Positions 44,317 to 53,638 are shown, counted from the first letter of the stretch. The stretch: 64,000 nucleotides of DNA from Peptoniphilus sp. BV3C26 (GCF_000478985.1 NZ_AWXB01000005.1:24126-88125); one strand, 5' to 3'. Made by a program: numbers and translations. Notes: generated by a model not told the origin, from the letters alone.

Positions 44317-45305
44317 TATTTATCCTCCTCATTAACTGTGTCATAGGTCAAAATACCGCTGATTTGTCCTGTATGAATAGCACCTTGCAATAAAGCAGTC
44401 CAAACAACATAGTCATACTTTCTAAGAGCCACTTCATTTGAAGGCACATCTTGTCTAAGCCTATAGTCAACTTTGTATTGTCCTTCTTCAACTATGCCTT
44501 GATCTACTGCTCTTGATAGTATTTTTTCAGTTTCTCCAACAATCATTCCTATACCTTTATTGGTATATGGAATCTTGTCTTCAACAAGTGCCAATCTTTG
44601 CAATGCTTCTTCAAGTCTAAACCTAATCCAATATTCACCTAATACTACATCAATATATTCTCCACTTAACATCTTTCCCTCAGTTGTTTGTAAAACTCCT
44701 AATTTTTCAATGTAGGTAAATATATTATTCTTTTCAAGTTCTGCCAAATCAGTTCTTGAAATTTCACATTCTTTTACACCTTGAATTGTCTTAAATTTTG
44801 CGGTTTTACCACCTATTTTATAAGACATGATAACTGTCAAGGCTTCGGCTGCATAAGATTCGGCGTCTGTATGATACATCACAAAGGTATTATCAAATAC
44901 TTCTTTTTCTAATGCTTTTGCATCTTCAATTTTATTAACTGTTACTGCATAAACTTTATTCTCAACTTGGCAGAGTTGAGAAATCCCCTTGATTGTTTCT
45001 ACGCTATTATCTATACAAGTTACAAAAAAGAAGTCGCTATTTTCTTCAAGGACTTTTTTAAATCCTGCTACTGCGTCTCCTTTCTTGCCTACTATTGCCA
45101 CCTCTTGTGGCTGAGGTTTTTGCATAAATAATCTACTTGCCAATTTGTAAGCCTTAGAGTTGGCGTCTAAATCTTTTACATCTTCGGCTTCAATATATTT
45201 TAAATCATAGTCATTTTCTGTATCTAAGATAAGGATAGTTCCAAATCCACGCTCAGAAACGCCTACTGTTTTTCTCTGAATATTTACAGGAAAATCTAAT
45301 ATCAT
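44316..45305 (-). CDS. Tail sheath-like protein (DUF3383)
   Basis: 329 aa. DUF3383-type phage sheath: N-terminal FPVNIQRKTVGVSERGFGTILIL, C-terminal KVDYRLRQDVPSNEVALRKYDYV. Shorter than P2-type sheaths. Its presence marks the phage as a myovirus. Overlaps the terminator-protein gene by 4 bp. Confidence 0.87.
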   Translation of the reverse strand: MILDFPVNIQRKTVGVSERGFGTILILDTENDYDLKYIEAEDVKDLDANSKAYKLASRLFMQKPQPQEVAIVGKKGDAVAGFKKVLEENSDFFFVTCIDNSVETIKGISQLCQVENKVYAVTVNKIEDAKALEKEVFDNTFVMYHTDAESYAAEALTVIMSYKIGGKTAKFKTIQGVKECEISRTDLAELEKNNIFTYIEKLGVLQTTEGKMLSGEYIDVVLGEYWIRFRLEEALQRLALVEDKIPYTNKGIGMIVGETEKILSRAVDQGIVEEGQYKVDYRLRQDVPSNEVALRKYDYVVWTALLQGAIHTGQISGILTYDTVNEEDK

Positions 45306-45811
45306 TTGTTATCTCCTTTTTTAATCTTGTAAGTCTCTATGGTTTCTGTCCGTCTTTCTATGCTATGGACATATCTTATACGAACATCAAAACCATATCT
45401 GTATTCATAGTTGTCAACATTTAAAATAGTCCTATCTTGAATGTCTGTTATATCAACAACAATGTAGTTCTCTTTTTCTAACTTCAAGCGGCCAGCAAAT
45501 TTAAAAAAGCCAAAGGCATCCATGGCAACATTAGATGCAGTAGTATTGTCTTTGCCATAGGCATTTACAGATATAACTGCATTTGGCTGAGTTTCAAGTC
45601 TTTCAAGATAGTCATATTTAAACCTCTCATCAAGACTCTTTACAAAATCAGCTGAATAATTACCAGCTTCACCTGCATCCTGCCTAATTGTAATGGCCTT
45701 AATCGAATAAAATGGATAATCAGGCTTCTCTGTAATGTTGTCAGTATCAACCACAATTCTTTTCGTGTGGTCAAATAATTCATCTTTAATTAATTGAATT
45801 AAATTATCCAT
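45302..45811 (-). CDS. Neck/tail terminator protein (LIC_12616-like)
   Basis: 169 aa. NAVISVNAYGKDNTTASNVAMDAF and the C-terminal YRYGFDVRIRYVHSIERRTETIETY are typical of phage neck terminators placed just before the sheath gene. Overlaps its upstream neighbour by 8 bp. Confidence 0.78.
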   Translation of the reverse strand: MDNLIQLIKDELFDHTKRIVVDTDNITEKPDYPFYSIKAITIRQDAGEAGNYSADFVKSLDERFKYDYLERLETQPNAVISVNAYGKDNTTASNVAMDAFGFFKFAGRLKLEKENYIVVDITDIQDRTILNVDNYEYRYGFDVRIRYVHSIERRTETIETYKIKKGDNK

Positions 45812-46175
45812 CTACATCTGTCCTCTCCAAGTAATAAATAACAAGGTCTTTGTCAAAATCTGAATAATCCTGACAGGATAATATCTTGTAATTTCTTTTG
45901 CTGCCGTCATCCATAACATTAATGACAATATCGCCTTTTTCAAATTTCTTGTAGCAATAGAGCTTTCTATTGTCATGGTTAAAAGTGCCGCCTGCATCAA
46001 ATCTAAGCTCATCATTAGACATGGGAACAATAGCAAATAGATCGAGTTTAAAGATCTCTCCAGCCTCTGTCCATCTCCCATGATTGTCCGTATCATAAAA
46101 GCCTCTAACAGTCTTAATCATTACTTGGCCCGTCATATACTTATTAACAAGGGATCTAAAGTTAAATAATGTCAT
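45804..46175 (-). CDS. Head-tail joining protein
   Basis: 123 aa, beta-rich (GGTFNHDNRKLYCYKKFEKGDIVINV). Neck protein by position between the gp10-like and terminator-like genes; probably the head-closure component. No enzyme motif. Confidence 0.65.
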   Translation of the reverse strand: MTLFNFRSLVNKYMTGQVMIKTVRGFYDTDNHGRWTEAGEIFKLDLFAIVPMSNDELRFDAGGTFNHDNRKLYCYKKFEKGDIVINVMDDGSKRNYKILSCQDYSDFDKDLVIYYLERTDVDG

Positions 46176-46681
46176 GTCTTTATCACCTCATAATCAATCG
46201 CATTTATCAATCTACCTGTGTCAATTAACGGCTTAGTCTTTGGCTTTTTACGCTCCAATGTAAGAGACGAATCAGGCTCAAAATCGCCTCGCCTAATATA
46301 CTCTTTAATCGTGTTTACGCAAGCATTTCCGATTATCTGATAGAAGTCCTGCACGCTAATTTTCATATCTAAGACTGCGTTTAAATAATCATCAAACGTC
46401 CTAAACTTGCCTTTATTTTCGTCATAGCTCGAACGTATAAAGCTTCTTTCAGGTATTCTAATCTTTGTCGTATCTTTTTTAATGTTGATGCCGAACGCGC
46501 CTCTAAAATAGCCGCGCATCTTGTCAGTGACAGGTATATCGCAGCCATACTCATGTACATTGGCAATCATCAAAATCTCGCCCTCTGCACTTGATAAGAT
46601 ACCAATTCTAACCGCTGTTGATGATAATTCTTCCAGCACTCTTAATATCTTATCTACATTACTATTATCTTCTACCGTCAT
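46172..46681 (-). CDS. HK97 gp10-like tail completion protein
   Basis: 169 aa. VRIGILSSAEGEILMIANVHEYG, IPERSFIRSSYDEN and a C-terminal PLIDTGRLINAIDYEV are the hallmark stretches of gp10-like neck proteins (EYG, ERSF, DTG). Overlaps neighbours by 4-17 bp. Confidence 0.85.
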   Translation of the reverse strand: MTVEDNSNVDKILRVLEELSSTAVRIGILSSAEGEILMIANVHEYGCDIPVTDKMRGYFRGAFGINIKKDTTKIRIPERSFIRSSYDENKGKFRTFDDYLNAVLDMKISVQDFYQIIGNACVNTIKEYIRRGDFEPDSSLTLERKKPKTKPLIDTGRLINAIDYEVIKT

Positions 46682-47012
46682 CGTAATACTTCTTCTTTTT
46701 ATCCGACATAATAAACGGACGCCTATATGGATTTATCCACGTCAATATAAAATCAGGCAATCCCGACGAACCGCCAGTGGCACTGCCATTGCTATTAGCA
46801 TAAGTAATGCTCATGTCAGCTATCTTTTCACTTGCAATGCCAAATTTCAATGGATCCATCTTAACTAAGTTTTCTAACGCAAGGGCAATACCGCTTGGAT
46901 ATGGTTCTTTAAAGCGTATATTGCAGTAGTCCTCAATCTGCATTAAATACAAGCCCTCAAGCCTCTTTTTTTCTTCAGCCTCTTTAAGCTTTCTTAGTTC
47001 TTCCTCCGTCAT
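46665..47012 (-). CDS. Head-tail connector protein
   Basis: 115 aa. Helical N-terminal half and GLPDFILTWINPYRRPFIM near the end. Fits gp6/gp15-like connectors in position. I use the ATG at 47012 (AGGTG upstream) instead of the open frame to 47069. Overlaps the next gene upstream. Confidence 0.68.
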   Translation of the reverse strand: MTEEELRKLKEAEEKKRLEGLYLMQIEDYCNIRFKEPYPSGIALALENLVKMDPLKFGIASEKIADMSITYANSNGSATGGSSGLPDFILTWINPYRRPFIMSDKKKKYYDDGRR

Positions 47013-47178
47013 TCTTAGCACCTGCTTTCTTTGGCTCAGTCTTGACCTCTTCCAACCACTCACCGCCACGCTTCATAATCTCATCAAAGCGTTCAGGAGA
47101 TAGCTCAAACGTATCTCCCACGCTTCTTAATTCATCAGCCTTTAAATCGTAGAACTCAACTAATACCCTTGCTTTCAT
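46984..47178 (-). CDS. Small protein after the capsid gene
   Basis: 64 aa, MKARVLVEFYDLKADELRSVG start and a Lys/Gly-rich tail; common after major capsid genes in Firmicute phages (head-tail joining or decoration). Function unknown. Confidence 0.65.
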   Translation of the reverse strand: MKARVLVEFYDLKADELRSVGDTFELSPERFDEIMKRGGEWLEEVKTEPKKAGAKNDGGRTKKA

Positions 47179-47186
47179 AGTATCAC

Positions 47187-48056
47187 CTATGCAGCAGGAG
47201 TAAGTTTTGCCTTGATTATAGCCTTTTTGTTCTTGTCTGGAATATATTTTCCATATTTAGCAGCGGATTGAATTGCAACGCCTGCAAAGTCTTCAGAGTC
47301 AAGCACTCTGTATACTTCAACGCCTACACCTGCAACTCCAACATTGTCAGCAGCAAAGTAGATTTGCTCACCTGCTTGGAAATACTCATCAGCAAGCTCA
47401 ATAACATCAAATCCTTTAAATTTAAGGATTTCTTGTCTATCAACATCTGCTCCTGAATGCTTAGCAGTTGTAGCAAGCTTTGAGTCAACAATGATTGAAT
47501 ATACATCAGCATTGACATAAGCAGTCCAAGGAATATCATTTGTAACTTTGTTATTTACAAACTTCTTGTGAGCATCATTAAATGCCTTAATAACATCATC
47601 TTCTTTAAGTGCTCCCGTAAGTGTTTCAGATGCATTATCTGAAATAGCCTTGCCAAGCAGCTTGTTTAATTCTTCTGTCCATGCTTCAGCATGAAGACCA
47701 GCTCTTTCTTGAATAACTTGATCTGCATTGTCATTGACAGTCATGTTGTCAACGCCCTCATGGATTGCAAGTGGAGCTTCGTATTTTACAGTAGCATCAA
47801 CAGATTTGATTTCTTTTCTATTGCCGAATCTATTTGTTGATCCTGTACCAGTACCAAACCCAACATTCTCTCCAATATCATACTTTTGAATAACTACATC
47901 AGTATCAGAAATCTTAAGTTTCATAAATTCATCTGAATTAGTAATTCCATCCACCACTTGAAGATTGCCTCCAAAGGTATTTAAAAAGTGTTGTTTTTTC
48001 TTAAATACATCTTGTAATAAACCTGCATATTGTGCTGTAAAAATTTTAATAGCCAT
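47187..48056 (-). CDS. Major capsid protein
   Basis: 289 aa, HK97-fold type of SPP1-like phages. Typical pieces are IFTAQYAGLLQDVFKKKQHF at the start, KKIEFSV-like EIKSVDATVKYEAPLAIHEG and QERAGLHAEAWTEELN. No N-terminal delta domain, in line with the separate scaffold gene upstream. Confidence 0.88.
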   Translation of the reverse strand: MAIKIFTAQYAGLLQDVFKKKQHFLNTFGGNLQVVDGITNSDEFMKLKISDTDVVIQKYDIGENVGFGTGTGSTNRFGNRKEIKSVDATVKYEAPLAIHEGVDNMTVNDNADQVIQERAGLHAEAWTEELNKLLGKAISDNASETLTGALKEDDVIKAFNDAHKKFVNNKVTNDIPWTAYVNADVYSIIVDSKLATTAKHSGADVDRQEILKFKGFDVIELADEYFQAGEQIYFAADNVGVAGVGVEVYRVLDSEDFAGVAIQSAAKYGKYIPDKNKKAIIKAKLTPAA

Positions 48057-48071
48057 AAATCATTCTCCTTT

Positions 48072-48641
48072 TTATTTGTATTTGTCTTTTAATGCACTCC
48101 AAGCATCAGCTTTTACCTTTTGATTGGCCACGCTTGGAGTCTTGCCCTTTAAGCGTTCTTCAACGCCCTTTTGCACCTCAGCCTCGTAAACCTCTTTAAA
48201 AGCCTTAATGTTTTCATTGGTTGTTTCTGCATCAACGCCCATTAAGAAGTCTTTAAAAGCTATAGGGACATTTTCCTCACTTAGCCTATCTATAGTATCT
48301 CTTTCTAAGTACACACGATTAAGCTCAGCTTTAGTTTCTTCAAGTTCTTTTAATTGTTTGGCTTGAAGTTCTTTTTCTCTCTCTTCCTGCGTAAGTTTTG
48401 CAAGTCTGGCAGCTTCTTTCTTTTCTTCCGCAGCTTCCTTATCCCACTTCTCACGTGCTGTCTTAATAGCCTCAGTAACCCTTTTATCCGCTTCTGATTG
48501 CACCCTTGCTTTAAGCTCTTCCTCAGTGTAAGTTTTACTCTCAGCCTTTTCTTCTTTAGTATCAACCACCTTTTCAGCAGTTTCAGTCTTATTTTCTTGA
48601 CCCTCTAAGTCCTCTGTCCTTACAGTTTCAATACCTGGCAT
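48072..48641 (-). CDS. Capsid scaffolding protein (DUF4355)
   Basis: 189 aa, highly charged, long coiled coil (about 40-120) and a C-terminal helical end (TPSVANQKVKADAWSALKDKYK region). Standard DUF4355 scaffold in front of the capsid gene. Two terminators lie just upstream. Confidence 0.9.
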   Translation of the reverse strand: MPGIETVRTEDLEGQENKTETAEKVVDTKEEKAESKTYTEEELKARVQSEADKRVTEAIKTAREKWDKEAAEEKKEAARLAKLTQEEREKELQAKQLKELEETKAELNRVYLERDTIDRLSEENVPIAFKDFLMGVDAETTNENIKAFKEVYEAEVQKGVEERLKGKTPSVANQKVKADAWSALKDKYK

Positions 48642-48670
48642 TTTTAGCCCTCCTTTAAATTTTTATATTT

Positions 48671-48694
48671 AAAAAGCAGCCTTTTACAGCTACT
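48671..48694 (-). terminator. Terminator before the scaffold gene (second of two)
   Basis: Minus strand AGTAGC...GCTGCT stem (with one G-U pair), loop of 8, then TTTTT. Lies between the candidate immunity gene and the scaffold. Confidence 0.6.
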
Positions 48695-48716
48695 TAATAA
48701 AACTATTTAATTGCAA

Positions 48717-48741
48717 TAAAAAAGACACATCGCTGTGCCTT
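48717..48741 (-). terminator. Terminator after the candidate immunity gene (first of two)
   Basis: Minus strand GGCACA-GCGA-TGTGTC, then TTTTTTATT. It lies 19 bp after the stop at 48760 and bounds the MuF-toxin/immunity segment on the downstream side. Confidence 0.75.
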
Positions 48742-48759
48742 AATTAAATATTATTTAAT

Positions 48760-48963
48760 TTAGAAAAAGCCTTTCCACCAAGGATTTTCTTTTTCAAATA
48801 TTTCTCTTTCTTCTTTTGTTAAATTATCAGGATAGTCTCCATATAGGTTATATTCTTTTATTTTATCGAATGAAAATATTCTCACTCCTATATCATCTGG
48901 CGTATCTTTCCACCAAATAATATCATTTTCATTTTCTTTATACCATCTATTTTTCACTGCCAT
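48760..48963 (-). CDS. Candidate immunity protein for the MuF toxin domain
   Basis: 67 aa, acidic and very rich in Trp/Tyr/Phe: WYKENENDIIWWKDTPDDIG, SFDKIKEYNLYGDYP, ending ENPWWKGFF. No signal or membrane segment. It starts 17 bp inside the 3' end of the MuF-toxin gene, with AAAGGG ahead, and is followed at once by a terminator. Position, size and acidity match immunity genes that follow MuF polymorphic toxins. I do not know of any experimental work on it; the role is inferred. Confidence 0.6.
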   Translation of the reverse strand: MAVKNRWYKENENDIIWWKDTPDDIGVRIFSFDKIKEYNLYGDYPDNLTKEEREIFEKENPWWKGFF

Positions 48964-50545
48964 ACATCCCTTTCTTTTGTTTGTCCGTAGCCGTGTTTAT
49001 ATAGCCCATTAAGTCTTTAAATTCCTTATTGTTTTTAAATGAATTGACTTCCATCTTTACAACCTCACTTGGTATCTTTATACCTAATATATCATTAACA
49101 GAAGACTTGCATCCAAATCTTTTTTTAAGTGTTTCTATCATCGTACCGAATCTCTCATTTTTAAAGTTTTGCCATCCGTTATTTTCAGCAAAGCATGACT
49201 GCAGCTCTAAGTAAAATACTCCTTCTTCAGTCCTCTTAACTATTGCTGCGTGCCTGCCCGTAGCTAAATAATATTCTTTTCCTAAATCTAAATTTAATAA
49301 TATATCCTGTGTTCCAGACGTTTCTCTTTCTACATACTCTATACTACCTTTTATGTTTGGCAACTCCAGAATTTTATCAATATTAACAGGCGAACTAAAC
49401 ACAGCTCTACTTTGACCGCCTCTATAATCTGTAACGTCTAAGCCGTTTTTGTTTGCAGTATAAGCAAGCGCTAAAGAACTACATGACCCTTTTTCCGTCA
49501 TATCTCCACCTGCAAGCTTTTTAATTATTTCATCATCGCTTAATGACTTTTCTAGCTTCTTTACTTCTAAATGCTTAACGTCTTTTAAATTATTTTTAAT
49601 AAAAGTATATGCTTCGCTGTGTTTCTCTTCTTTTTTGTCCTTCTTTTCTTCTTGTTTATTTATACCCACATTTTCATCTTTTATATCGTTATTTTGAGTA
49701 GTTTTTTCAGTATTTTCTTCAGTATTTTCAGCTTTAACTAACTCAGTAACATACTCAACATAGCATCTGCAATTTATATCTTCCGCAGCAACACCAGTTT
49801 CTTTTGGATATTGACATTTTGCACCTGACGGCAATATAAAGTCCTCATCATAAGCTACTTTTACGCCTTCCATAGCTTGATGTGTATCTCTTACTGCCTC
49901 ATCGCCCATAGTATGCCATATTTTAAATACCTGTACGTTTTCATTGCCTGCCAAGTCTTCAAACGCTTGATATTTACTATCTTCTAACACCCTTGCGCTC
50001 TCAGTCCTTGCAATACGCATAGTGTTTCCAATATCTTTACCAAAACGCTCTTTTAATTTTTTTGCCGTAGTAGTATAAGTATCGCCATTATCTAATCCTT
50101 GATGTATTATGCCGTGGACATCATATACAAAGTCATTGCCGTACTTTTTTATTCTATCAGTCCATATATGGCCTGCAACCTGCTTTTTAATGATGTTAGT
50201 AGCGTCTATTTTGCGTTTTACGGCTTCTATATTGTATTTTGATGTAATTGTATTAACAGCGCTATAAGATGCGTTTAAAATCGATTCTAACGTGTTCTGC
50301 ACAGCTTTCTCATTGTCTTTATACATATTAGCCATAAGCTTTGCCGTATCTACGTCAAACTTTCTTAGTTCGTCCCTTGTAATCTTTACGCCGTCGTCTT
50401 CGCTCTCATAATCAGTATAAATCTTTTGAAGCTTATTTCTTAATCGTCTATACGCCGCTTCATAATCTTGTTTAGTGTCACGCTCACGCTTTTTAATAAG
50501 CTTTTCAACGCTTTTTTTAAGTTCCTCAAATGGATTATTCGCCAT
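48947..50545 (-). CDS. MuF-type minor head protein fused to a papain-like toxin domain
   Basis: 532 aa, well beyond a plain SPP1 gp7/Mu gpF protein. Head-morphogenesis domain about 60-265 with IARTESARVLEDSKYQAF (179-196) and C-terminal INCRCYVEY. A Glu/Lys/Thr linker (270-308) leads to a second domain (310-532). That domain holds GSCSSLALAY (C355), TGRHAAIVKR (H432) and FYLELQS (E447/Q449), the Cys-His-acid/amide order of papain-fold polymorphic toxins. The protein is packaged in or on the head and may be delivered with DNA. Overlaps the portal gene by 11 bp. Confidence 0.82.
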   Translation of the reverse strand: MANNPFEELKKSVEKLIKKRERDTKQDYEAAYRRLRNKLQKIYTDYESEDDGVKITRDELRKFDVDTAKLMANMYKDNEKAVQNTLESILNASYSAVNTITSKYNIEAVKRKIDATNIIKKQVAGHIWTDRIKKYGNDFVYDVHGIIHQGLDNGDTYTTTAKKLKERFGKDIGNTMRIARTESARVLEDSKYQAFEDLAGNENVQVFKIWHTMGDEAVRDTHQAMEGVKVAYDEDFILPSGAKCQYPKETGVAAEDINCRCYVEYVTELVKAENTEENTEKTTQNNDIKDENVGINKQEEKKDKKEEKHSEAYTFIKNNLKDVKHLEVKKLEKSLSDDEIIKKLAGGDMTEKGSCSSLALAYTANKNGLDVTDYRGGQSRAVFSSPVNIDKILELPNIKGSIEYVERETSGTQDILLNLDLGKEYYLATGRHAAIVKRTEEGVFYLELQSCFAENNGWQNFKNERFGTMIETLKKRFGCKSSVNDILGIKIPSEVVKMEVNSFKNNKEFKDLMGYINTATDKQKKGMYGSEK

Positions 50546-51923
50546 CTTCTAAGTCCTTATCTGCACTTTGCATAAATTCCTCGGCATACGCATCCTTTTC
50601 TTGTTCCTGTCTGTCGATTTCTTCCGCAACATCGTCAATATCTCTTAATTTTGAATAAGCATATGTCTTTGAAAGTCCAGCATTTAAAGCAGCTTGAACT
50701 GTTGTAATATTGTCTAATTCGTTATATGGCTTATTGTCATTGAATACTATGGATATATCTCTATAATCAAAGTCTTTTGCCCCTTTAATGTTTATGACGT
50801 TTAAAATTAACTTGATCCTTTGCTGCAAGGCGCTTTTAAACTTTCTTTGCTTTTGAGCTATAATCTGATCTGTCGCAAAGAGCTTGTATTTCATAGCTTC
50901 ACCGCTGACATTGCCTGCAAAGTGCTCGTCATTCATGTTTGGTACTTTTGCAAACTTGTGAATATCAGCATCTAAGCGGTTCTTGTAATTTTCTAAAGCC
51001 GTATCATTTATATTTTTAATCAGCCACTCAGCAGATTGACCAGCTCCACCGCTCTTATCTAAGAGCAATACTCTATCCTCAATCATTCTGTTGACATCGC
51101 TGCTATCAGCTTGAGGCATACCAGCAAGCACCAGCAAGGCATCTGTAAATTCTTCAAAGTCATTGGCCGTGTCCGATTGAGCTAAGCTAATTGCATCTAT
51201 CAATGGCAATACTCGTTCAAAATCTCCCAAGCCCTCGTTGTTGTTTTTAAATTCAACAACAGGGATCTCGCCAATAAGATTGGCCGTCTCTTCTAAAAGC
51301 TTTAGATTACCACCCTCAACCTTATATTCTTTGATGCTATCTTTTGTATATAAAGTAAGAGCCTTGTTTTTTGTTTCCTTGCCAATGGTTTCAGCATCAA
51401 CATCAGGTCTGATATACATGCAAAATAAAGGCTCAGGCTTGATTTTGTTGTCATAAACCATGACAATATTTTCAGGATTAACCTCGTTAAAATTAACTTG
51501 GCCATTTTCGTCTAAATAAACAATCTCATAACCCTTGCCTTTAATACCACAAATCTTTGCAATTTCTGAGTTTTCATCTTGTTCATTATTTAAATCAAAG
51601 ACCTCTTGCAAGCCCTGCATCATTTCCTTGTTTTCATCTGCCACAGTGTAGCTTATAGGCTTACCAACGAATAAGCCAAGTAATATATCAACAATATAGC
51701 TTGGATAATCAAGTGCTAACTTGTTATTAGCCTTGTAATCTTCCTTGCTTCTGTCATATATCTTAGCCTTGCCTCTGTAATAATCTTCAAGTGTAATATA
51801 TCTCTCGCAGTCCTCATCATGCAACTTAATGAGTTTATTGATTAAGTCATCTGTGATTTCAGTTTCTACTGGAAGATAAAACTCTTTAGCAGGCTCCATA
51901 TACTCTGTTATATAACTATCCAC
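50535..51923 (-). CDS. Portal protein, SPP1 gp6-like
   Basis: 462 aa. YRGKAKIYDRSKEDYKANNKL, DIYPSYIVDILLGLFVGKP-like DYPSYIVDILLGLFVGKPIS (about 69-88) and VSGEAMKYKLFATDQIIAQK are typical. Dodecameric DNA channel at the capsid vertex, following terL by 13 bp. Confidence 0.93.
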   Translation of the reverse strand: MDSYITEYMEPAKEFYLPVETEITDDLINKLIKLHDEDCERYITLEDYYRGKAKIYDRSKEDYKANNKLALDYPSYIVDILLGLFVGKPISYTVADENKEMMQGLQEVFDLNNEQDENSEIAKICGIKGKGYEIVYLDENGQVNFNEVNPENIVMVYDNKIKPEPLFCMYIRPDVDAETIGKETKNKALTLYTKDSIKEYKVEGGNLKLLEETANLIGEIPVVEFKNNNEGLGDFERVLPLIDAISLAQSDTANDFEEFTDALLVLAGMPQADSSDVNRMIEDRVLLLDKSGGAGQSAEWLIKNINDTALENYKNRLDADIHKFAKVPNMNDEHFAGNVSGEAMKYKLFATDQIIAQKQRKFKSALQQRIKLILNVINIKGAKDFDYRDISIVFNDNKPYNELDNITTVQAALNAGLSKTYAYSKLRDIDDVAEEIDRQEQEKDAYAEEFMQSADKDLEDGE

Positions 51924-51936
51924 TTCTTAACCCCCT

Positions 51937-53217
51937 CTATAGCTTTAGCTTACGCTTAGACATAGTTTGTAAGCCTCTAGACTTTCTCCAAGGCTCCACC
52001 CCATATCTAAGTGCTGCTATAGCATCATCAAAAAAATTAACAGGCTCATCTAAATAAACTGATGCCCTGTCGTCGAATTTCCATTTCCATTGCCCTAACT
52101 CTTTGATAAGATTAACGCAAGATGGATGGATATATATATTTCTTTGTTTTAACCAGTTTATCTGATTATTGATATAAGTATAAGCTCCGCCTTTTTCCTT
52201 GATAACAGGCGCTGCTCTAAAGCCTTTCTTTCTAAACATCTGTATCCTGTCAGCTTCAGCACTATCGCAGTACATATTAACGCTGAGTGGAAAATCTTTT
52301 AAAGCTATGTCTATAATCTCGTCCGATGTCTTCTCGTAGCAGTAAAGCTCTTTAAGTACGTATATATCGCCATCTTTATATGCAAGTAATAATATAGCGT
52401 TCGCGTGATTATATCCAAAGTCTTGACCCATTGACAAGTACTCCCAATCGCCTATGTCTTGACTTATCTCTCGTACGTCCCAGTTATTAAATATAAGCCC
52501 GCCAACTTCGCCCCATTCGCCTAAGCCGTATATCTTATAGCCCTCTGGATCTCGTTCTTTTCTCATCATCATACGCCTATGATAAGCCTCGTCTATAAAT
52601 CTGTTATCAAGATAAGTTGATGAGTTCGTGTATATATCATCGTTTACTACATCAAAATATTTAGCCTTTAGCCAATGAGTAGCACTTACAGGATTGAATG
52701 TGAAAGTAATCTGATAGTAAAGATTAGGATTATCAAGCTTACCTCTTAATCTGTCGTCTAATATATCAATGTCTGCTTCTTGCAATTCAGTTGCCTCCTC
52801 TACCCATATCCAAGTTAATTTACCAGTCTTAAAAGTGATTGACTTAACCTTTTCACGCTGCTTGTCGTCTTTCATGCCCCTGAATATTATTCTAGAGCCT
52901 GTAAGCTTACACTCCATTGATAAAGGCGATGATTTAATATCCCATACCCTATCAAAATGAGAGCCAAAGAGCATATATACCGCCTTTTGTAGCTCCGCAA
53001 AGGTAGAGTCCCTGTTACTTTCGTCAACCTTTCTGACTACAAGCAAGTTTGCACCCTTATATTTTGGATTAGATAACTTTTTAATATAATCAATGGCAAT
53101 GTTTGTGGACTTGCCTGAACCAGCTGAGCCTTTTAAAACCCTATATCTCTTCGTGCAAGAATTAACATCTTTAAAGACTGGATTTAGGCCAATCTTGTTT
53201 ATTATCTTAGTCGCCAT
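51937..53217 (-). CDS. terL: Terminase large subunit, PBSX family
   Basis: 426 aa. Walker A LKGSAGSGKST (about 28-38), Walker B IWVEEATEL (about 142-150), C-terminal RNase H-type nuclease with GQDFGYNHAN, MYCDSAEADRI and FFDDAIAALRYG. Cuts and pumps DNA into the prohead. The frame opens at a TTG at 53229; ATG at 53217 has a weak GAAG site. Overlaps terS by 11 bp. Confidence 0.95.
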   Translation of the reverse strand: MATKIINKIGLNPVFKDVNSCTKRYRVLKGSAGSGKSTNIAIDYIKKLSNPKYKGANLLVVRKVDESNRDSTFAELQKAVYMLFGSHFDRVWDIKSSPLSMECKLTGSRIIFRGMKDDKQREKVKSITFKTGKLTWIWVEEATELQEADIDILDDRLRGKLDNPNLYYQITFTFNPVSATHWLKAKYFDVVNDDIYTNSSTYLDNRFIDEAYHRRMMMRKERDPEGYKIYGLGEWGEVGGLIFNNWDVREISQDIGDWEYLSMGQDFGYNHANAILLLAYKDGDIYVLKELYCYEKTSDEIIDIALKDFPLSVNMYCDSAEADRIQMFRKKGFRAAPVIKEKGGAYTYINNQINWLKQRNIYIHPSCVNLIKELGQWKWKFDDRASVYLDEPVNFFDDAIAALRYGVEPWRKSRGLQTMSKRKLKL

Positions 53218-53638
53218 AATCATCTTCAAAGATTATAGTCATATTGCTATCTAAATCGACCTTGTCAGTCCACATACCAAATCTCTTACCTATAAGCTCT
53301 GCCGCCTTAATTTTGTCGGAAGCAGTGAGCTCAATATTTGTAATCTTTTGAGCACCTTTTCCAACTCCAATTAATGTTTGTTGAGTCTCTTGTCCTCTTA
53401 CTACTGAGGTTAAATATCTAAGCACTTCTCTTTGATCTGCAATAAGTTCTTCATCAAGTGCTTTCATCCTCTCTTCGATGTATTCCTTAACTTCTTGAGT
53501 ATTAAAAAGACGGCTCGCTGCAGCAGCTGCCGTCTCCCTATTTTTAATTTTTTTATAAAATTTAAGATATGATTGAGTCTTGTTGCCAGTAATGATATAG
53601 TCATCGGCAACTTGCTTTTGTTTAATTGTTAATGCCAT
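53207..53638 (-). CDS. terS: Terminase small subunit
   Basis: 143 aa of the Terminase_2 family. N-terminal helix-turn-helix KQKQVADDYIITGNKTQSYL (about 6-25), AAAAASRLFNTQEVKEYIEER, and a C-terminal oligomer region with DKIKAAELIGKRFGMW. Recognises the pac site. First late structural gene; AGGTGG ribosome site. Confidence 0.93.
   Translation of the reverse strand: MALTIKQKQVADDYIITGNKTQSYLKFYKKIKNRETAAAAASRLFNTQEVKEYIEERMKALDEELIADQREVLRYLTSVVRGQETQQTLIGVGKGAQKITNIELTASDKIKAAELIGKRFGMWTDKVDLDSNMTIIFEDDYGD

Noticed and set aside
45812..46096. 94-codon minus-strand frame within the neck gene
   Set aside because: Alternative frame wholly inside the 123-aa neck gene, no ribosome site and low-complexity translation. 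The same holds for 46381-46566, 47324-47539, 48350-48565 and 51302-51505.
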